Both the position numbers and the translations under genes were made by a program. Positions 6,967-8,793 of a stretch of DNA of 8,793 bases are shown here, in pieces. The DNA comes from Actinomycetes bacterium. Lineage in GTDB: Bacteria; Actinomycetota; Acidimicrobiia; Spongiisociales; UBA5794. Location of the stretch: the NCBI GenBank assembly GCA_023336875.1, contig JAMBLH010000303.1, forward strand, positions 1-8,793, given 5' to 3'. Numbering within the stretch: position 1 is the stretch's first letter; every line of letters starts with the position of its first letter. A model generated the notes under the pieces. It was not told where the DNA came from. It did no database searches and was given only the letters and a program-made list of their open reading frames with translations.

Positions 6967-7712
6967 GCGAAGCTCGAAGGGGGTGTATCGGGCACGAAGG
7001 CATTGCGTGTCAGCACCACATGAAGTTGATACTCATCTCCGCGATACAGGCAGGTAGCAGCCATGATCGGCTTTCGTCTGGTATCGAGATAGTCCATCTG
7101 AATGCGTAGACATGGCTCACGGTCACCGATGCCGAGTGCCGAAGCGGCAGGGACATCAGGCATCACCGAATCGATAGTGCTAGATGCCTGACCAGGGATG
7201 ACTTTGAATTTCCGCATCAAGGTCTCGAACAGGGAGCCGGAGAGGTCCTCCTCGGCCATCGTTGAGACGAGATGGGCGGGCATCCATGTGGTCTCAACTG
7301 CGATCGGCTCGTCGTCGGCAAAGCGGAGTCTCGTGAACGTCACCACCTCGTCGCCCTCGGCGATATTGAGTCTCGCGGCCGTGGCCCCATCCGCTGGCAC
7401 TCGGTCGAAGTCAAGTACTTCGGTCGACGGCGTGAGACCACGTTGCAGCATGTCAGCAGTGAATGAGGAGAGGCCGACTGTCCTGGCGTAGGGCATCTGA
7501 GCTACGTACGTGCCTGACCCCCGGCGACGATCGAGCAAGCCCTCGTCTGTGAGCGTCTCAATCGCTTTGCGAGCAGTCATGCGTGCGACGCCCCACTCAT
7601 CTGAAAGGTCGCGCTCGCTTGGGATCTTGGATCCGACATCACGTGTGCTGATCAGCTGGCGAAGCCTCTGTGTAACAGCCTCAGCCTTGTTCTCCGATTT
7701 GGAAAGCACCAC
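6963..7712 (-). CDS. GntR-family transcriptional regulator, HutC/DasR-like subfamily
   Basis: This is a ligand-responsive DNA-binding regulator, most likely a repressor of this locus. From the chosen GTG start it has 249 residues. A winged helix occupies about 7-70, with PSERDLSDEWGV at 31-42 before the recognition helix and the wing RRRGSGTYV at 62-70. A UTRA effector domain (about 80-240) carries FTRLRF (126-131) and EPIAVE (135-140), the arrangement seen in DasR/NagR-type sensors of amino-sugar phosphates. The frame stays open upstream to a GTG at 7772 and an ATG at 7769, but the GTG at 7712 has AGGG six bases upstream. The longer starts would put the 27-bp palindrome inside the coding region and add about 20 residues lacking family similarity. 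GTG at 7709 is also possible. It is first in the operon and overlaps the kinase by ATGA, so it is probably autoregulated. Confidence 0.86.
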   Translation of the reverse strand: MVLSKSENKAEAVTQRLRQLISTRDVGSKIPSERDLSDEWGVARMTARKAIETLTDEGLLDRRRGSGTYVAQMPYARTVGLSSFTADMLQRGLTPSTEVLDFDRVPADGATAARLNIAEGDEVVTFTRLRFADDEPIAVETTWMPAHLVSTMAEEDLSGSLFETLMRKFKVIPGQASSTIDSVMPDVPAASALGIGDREPCLRIQMDYLDTRRKPIMAATCLYRGDEYQLHVVLTRNAFVPDTPPSSFA

Positions 7713-7718
7713 GTAATA

Positions 7719-7722
7719 CCCT
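7719..7722 (-). promoter_or_regulatory. ribosome binding site that decides the regulator start
   Basis: AGGG on the minus strand lies six bases before the GTG at 7712 and nine before the GTG at 7709. No comparable site precedes the upstream in-frame GTG (7772) or ATG (7769). This supports the short form of the regulator, with the palindrome untranslated. Confidence 0.6.
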
Positions 7723-7733
7723 GAGTCGATACC

Positions 7734-7760
7734 AGTACTATACCGCTTTGGTATAGTACT
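7734..7760. promoter_or_regulatory. perfect 27-bp palindrome, probable operator of the GntR regulator
   Basis: AGTACTATACC (7734-7744) and GGTATAGTACT (7750-7760) are exact reverse complements separated by GCTTT. The palindrome sits 21 bases upstream of the regulator's GTG and between the divergent operon and GNAT gene. Each arm contains GGTATAG, which resembles one full dre-type operator of DasR/NagR (core GGTCTAGACC; the arm's GGTATAGTAC matches at 7 of 10 positions). The element may therefore be two adjacent inverted operators rather than two half-sites. The arm nearest the regulator also contains TATAGT on the minus strand (7742-7737), which could serve as a -10 box, so binding would block transcription. 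No good -35 box is visible. Confidence 0.78.
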
Positions 7761-7800
7761 CGCACCCATCACTCATACTATCTAGCAATGTCGCTATCGA

Positions 7801-7814
7801 AGTGGTATAGTCCT
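7801..7814 (+). promoter_or_regulatory. third operator-like copy (dre-like) in front of the GNAT gene
   Basis: AGTGGTATAGTCCT repeats the palindrome arm with one difference (GGTATAGTCCT versus GGTATAGTACT), lying 54 bp from the right arm, close to five helical turns. It matches the dre pattern as I recall it (ACTGGTCTAGACCA) at 10 of 14 positions. It contains TATAGT (7806-7811), a possible -10 hexamer for the GNAT gene, although the -35 region at 17-18 bases upstream is poor. Binding here could repress the GNAT gene or cooperate with the palindrome by looping. Confidence 0.55.
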
Positions 7815-7836
7815 TATAGACTGCTTCACTATTGAC

Positions 7837-7842
7837 AAGGAG
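7837..7842 (+). promoter_or_regulatory. ribosome binding site of the GNAT gene
   Basis: AAGGAG at 7837-7842 lies six bases before the GTG at 7849. An in-frame TTG at 7843 directly abuts the site and cannot use it, so the GTG is the start. Confidence 0.8.
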
Positions 7843-7848
7843 TTGCCG

Positions 7849-8460
7849 GTGATCACACCAAGGATCAGAACGGCCGATGCACGTGACCTCGATGCTCTCT
7901 ATGACGTGTGTCTGAGAACGGGCGATGCGGGCAATGACGGAGCACATCTGTTCGACGATCCACGATTGCTCGGCGAGATCTACGTCGGACCGTATGTGAT
8001 GCTGTCGAGCGCCTTCGCCTACGCCGCAGTTGACGAAGGCAAGCCCTCTGGCTACGTCCTTGGAACACTGGATACACGGCTTTTCGAGGCTGAGTGTGAG
8101 ACCGCCTGGTGGCCGGACTTGCGAAGCCGGCACGTGGACCCTGCCTCGAACCCTGCCACGCCCGATGACGAACTGATCGCAGAGATCTACAGACCACAGC
8201 TGGCATCAGATGCCGTGGTCAAGCGGTTCCCTGCGAACTTCCACATCGACCTGTTGCCCGCCATCCAGGGCAAAGGCATCGGATCGCTCATGATGGATCA
8301 GTTGTTCTCCGTGCTCAGGGCTGGAGACTCCCCTGGTGTCCACATGGACGTTGCCACCCGCAATGACAGAGCGGTTGGGTTCTATGAGCACCTCGGATTC
8401 TCAGTCGTCGAATCACACAACGACTCCGTGATCATGGGAAAACGTCTCAATACCCTCTGA
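7849..8460 (+). CDS. GNAT-family N-acetyltransferase resembling the O-GlcNAcase HAT-like domain
   Basis: The predicted 203-residue cytosolic acetyltransferase starts at GTG 7849, fixed by the AAGGAG site. The N-terminal half reads IRTADARDLDALYDVCLRTG (6-25), with DPRLLGEIYVGPY at 37-49 and SGYVLGTLDTRLFEAE at 67-82. A Trp-rich, charged insert follows (about 87-125). The acetyl-CoA loop QGKGIG lies at 140-145 and NDRAVGFYEHLGF at 172-184 is the usual GNAT end. The blocks GYVLGTLD, the WWPDL insert, the NFHIDL strand and the FYEHLGF end parallel the C-terminal domain of human O-GlcNAcase as I remember it (GYALGTVD, SWIPFM, LIKMDI, FYSKLGC). Bacterial acetyltransferases of that class are known. 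Unlike the human domain, the acetyl-CoA loop is intact here. It is divergent from the operon encoding a GH84 enzyme, so an amino-sugar-related substrate is inferred; none is proven. Confidence 0.85.
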   Translation: MITPRIRTADARDLDALYDVCLRTGDAGNDGAHLFDDPRLLGEIYVGPYVMLSSAFAYAAVDEGKPSGYVLGTLDTRLFEAECETAWWPDLRSRHVDPASNPATPDDELIAEIYRPQLASDAVVKRFPANFHIDLLPAIQGKGIGSLMMDQLFSVLRAGDSPGVHMDVATRNDRAVGFYEHLGFSVVESHNDSVIMGKRLNTL

Positions 8461-8477
8461 CCGGGGGTTATGCCCGG
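8461..8477 (+). terminator. weak hairpin directly after the GNAT stop codon
   Basis: CCGGG (8461-8465) pairs with CCCGG (8473-8477) around a 7-base loop, starting at the base after the TGA. No T-tract follows, so this is not a canonical intrinsic terminator; it may only stabilise the transcript end. Confidence 0.25.
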
Positions 8478-8648
8478 AAATGCATGTGCACCCGGGTTTC
8501 GAGTATTCACCAGTGGCCAGCACCTTTCACCAGGTTTCGACGAAACGCGTCCTGAGCGCGTCCTGGAGTGAACCCGGCTCGAGGCACCGAATCCAGCCTC
8601 GACGAGCGGAACGTCGGCATTCCCCGCATCGATCCGGGCTACCAACCC

Positions 8649-8676
8649 TTGATCATGCTCTGTCATGATGTATCAT
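8649..8676 (+). promoter_or_regulatory. candidate promoter of the antitoxin-like gene
   Basis: TTGATC at 8649-8654 (four of six to TTGACA) and TATCAT at 8671-8676 (five of six to TATAAT) are separated by 16 bases. The expected transcription start, about seven bases past the -10 box, falls on the first ATG (8683). The mRNA could therefore be leaderless, as is common in actinomycetes. Confidence 0.5.
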
Positions 8677-8681
8677 GACAG
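8660..8681. promoter_or_regulatory. perfect 22-bp palindrome, probable autoregulatory operator
   Basis: CTGTCATGAT (8660-8669) and ATCATGACAG (8672-8681) are exact reverse complements around GT. The palindrome covers the candidate -10 box and ends two bases before the ATG. TCATG recurs at 8653, 8663 and 8673, an exact 10-bp period that places the copies on one face of the helix. This layout fits a ribbon-helix-helix antitoxin that represses its own promoter. Confidence 0.72.
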
Positions 8682-8682
8682 G

Positions 8683-8793
8683 ATGATGATGCAGAAATTC
8701 TCCTCACAAGCAAGACCAGAGTTGCTGGACGAAGTCCGCCAGATCGCCGCAGCCGAGGGACGACAGTTCCAAGCGGTATTGGACGAGGCCCTG
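8683..8793 (+). CDS. 5' end of a small ribbon-helix-helix antitoxin-like protein
   Basis: Only the first 37 codons are in the window. After a run of three ATG codons the protein reads QKFSSQARPELLDEVRQIA, then AEGRQFQAVLDEAL. A short beta-strand (KFSSQ) followed by a helix, an EGRQFQ turn and a second helix (VLDEAL) is the pattern I know from small ribbon-helix-helix proteins encoded in front of type II toxins. The start may be any of 8683, 8686 or 8689. AGGA at 8680-8683 would serve 8689 best, while a leaderless transcript would use 8683. A toxin gene would be expected just beyond the window; its class cannot be told. It is not evidently related to the amino-sugar locus. Confidence 0.68.
   Translation, partial: MMMQKFSSQARPELLDEVRQIAAAEGRQFQAVLDEAL

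Larger units (their letters stand above)
8461..8682. other. intergenic region between the GNAT gene and the antitoxin-like gene
   Basis: No gene is supported here; the open frames on either strand are arginine- and proline-rich shadows. It holds a small hairpin right after the GNAT stop, two short direct repeats (TTCACCAG at 8506-8513 and 8526-8533, 20 bp apart; GCGTCCTG at 8547-8554 and 8558-8565, 11 bp apart), and the promoter/operator of the next gene at its right end. Confidence 0.55.

Noticed and set aside
7734..7760. Palindrome read as an intrinsic terminator or a REP-like repeat
   Set aside because: It is AT-rich in both arms, has no T-tract, lies between divergent starts, and a third copy of one arm sits in front of the GNAT gene, all pointing to an operator.
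7843..7848. TTG start for the GNAT gene
   Set aside because: It directly abuts the AAGGAG ribosome binding site with no spacer; the GTG at 7849 has the correct six-base spacing.
7738..8206. Minus-strand open frames opposite the GNAT gene (7738-8133 and 7865-8206)
   Set aside because: They are shadows of a well-supported plus-strand GNAT gene and show no domain or start signal.
8491..8545. GGTTTCGA-type segments suggestive of a tRNA T-loop
   Set aside because: No matching acceptor, D or anticodon stems can be built around them.
8382..8668. Open frames on both strands downstream of the GNAT gene
   Set aside because: Composition is not protein-like, no ribosome binding site is seen, and they overlap the clear operator of the next gene.
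1..8793. Search for CRISPR arrays, insertion sequences, tRNA or rRNA genes
   Set aside because: No repeat-spacer pattern, transposase, terminal inverted repeats or structured RNA gene was found by eye.

Overview
This window is a compact amino-sugar scavenging locus from a moderately GC-rich bacterium, probably an actinomycete (Actinomycetota). The supporting signs are the alanine/valine-rich lipoprotein signal, the sugar ABC importer without its own ATPase, GTG starts, a possible leaderless promoter and the gene families present. The genus cannot be read from the sequence; a non-Streptomyces lineage such as an acidimicrobiia-like group is only a guess.

Layout. Bases 1-186 hold the 3' end of a plus-strand gene resembling the pyridoxamine 5'-phosphate oxidase-like flavin-binding family. 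A convergent intergenic stretch of about 400 bases follows (187-591). From 7712 down to 592 lies one tight minus-strand operon. In transcription order it encodes a GntR/HutC-type regulator, a BadF/NagK-type amino-sugar kinase, a SIS-domain UPF0309/COG4821 phosphosugar protein, a GH84 beta-N-acetylglucosaminidase (O-GlcNAcase family), a sugar-binding lipoprotein and two MalF/MalG-type permeases. Four of the six junctions are 4-base ATGA overlaps.

Divergent from this operon, at 7849-8460, is a GNAT-family gene. Read by eye, it matches the acetyltransferase-like C-terminal domain of animal O-GlcNAcase. The intergenic region between them (7713-7848) carries a perfect 27-bp palindrome (11-bp arms) and a third copy of the same element, GGTATAGTnCT. 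This element resembles the dre operators of DasR/NagR regulators. After a 222-base gap the window ends in the first 37 codons of a small ribbon-helix-helix antitoxin-like gene, preceded by a perfect 22-bp palindrome that overlaps its promoter.

Inferred working model: a GlcNAc-containing glycoside or glycoconjugate is captured by the lipoprotein and imported by the two permeases, powered by an ATPase encoded elsewhere. The cytosolic GH84 enzyme cleaves it, the kinase phosphorylates the amino sugar, and the SIS protein acts on the phosphosugar. The GntR protein senses an amino-sugar phosphate and controls the operon, itself, and probably the GNAT gene. The most notable observation is that both domain types of the two-domain animal O-GlcNAcase occur here as separate genes on either side of a shared operator region, and that the GNAT partner keeps an intact acetyl-CoA loop.
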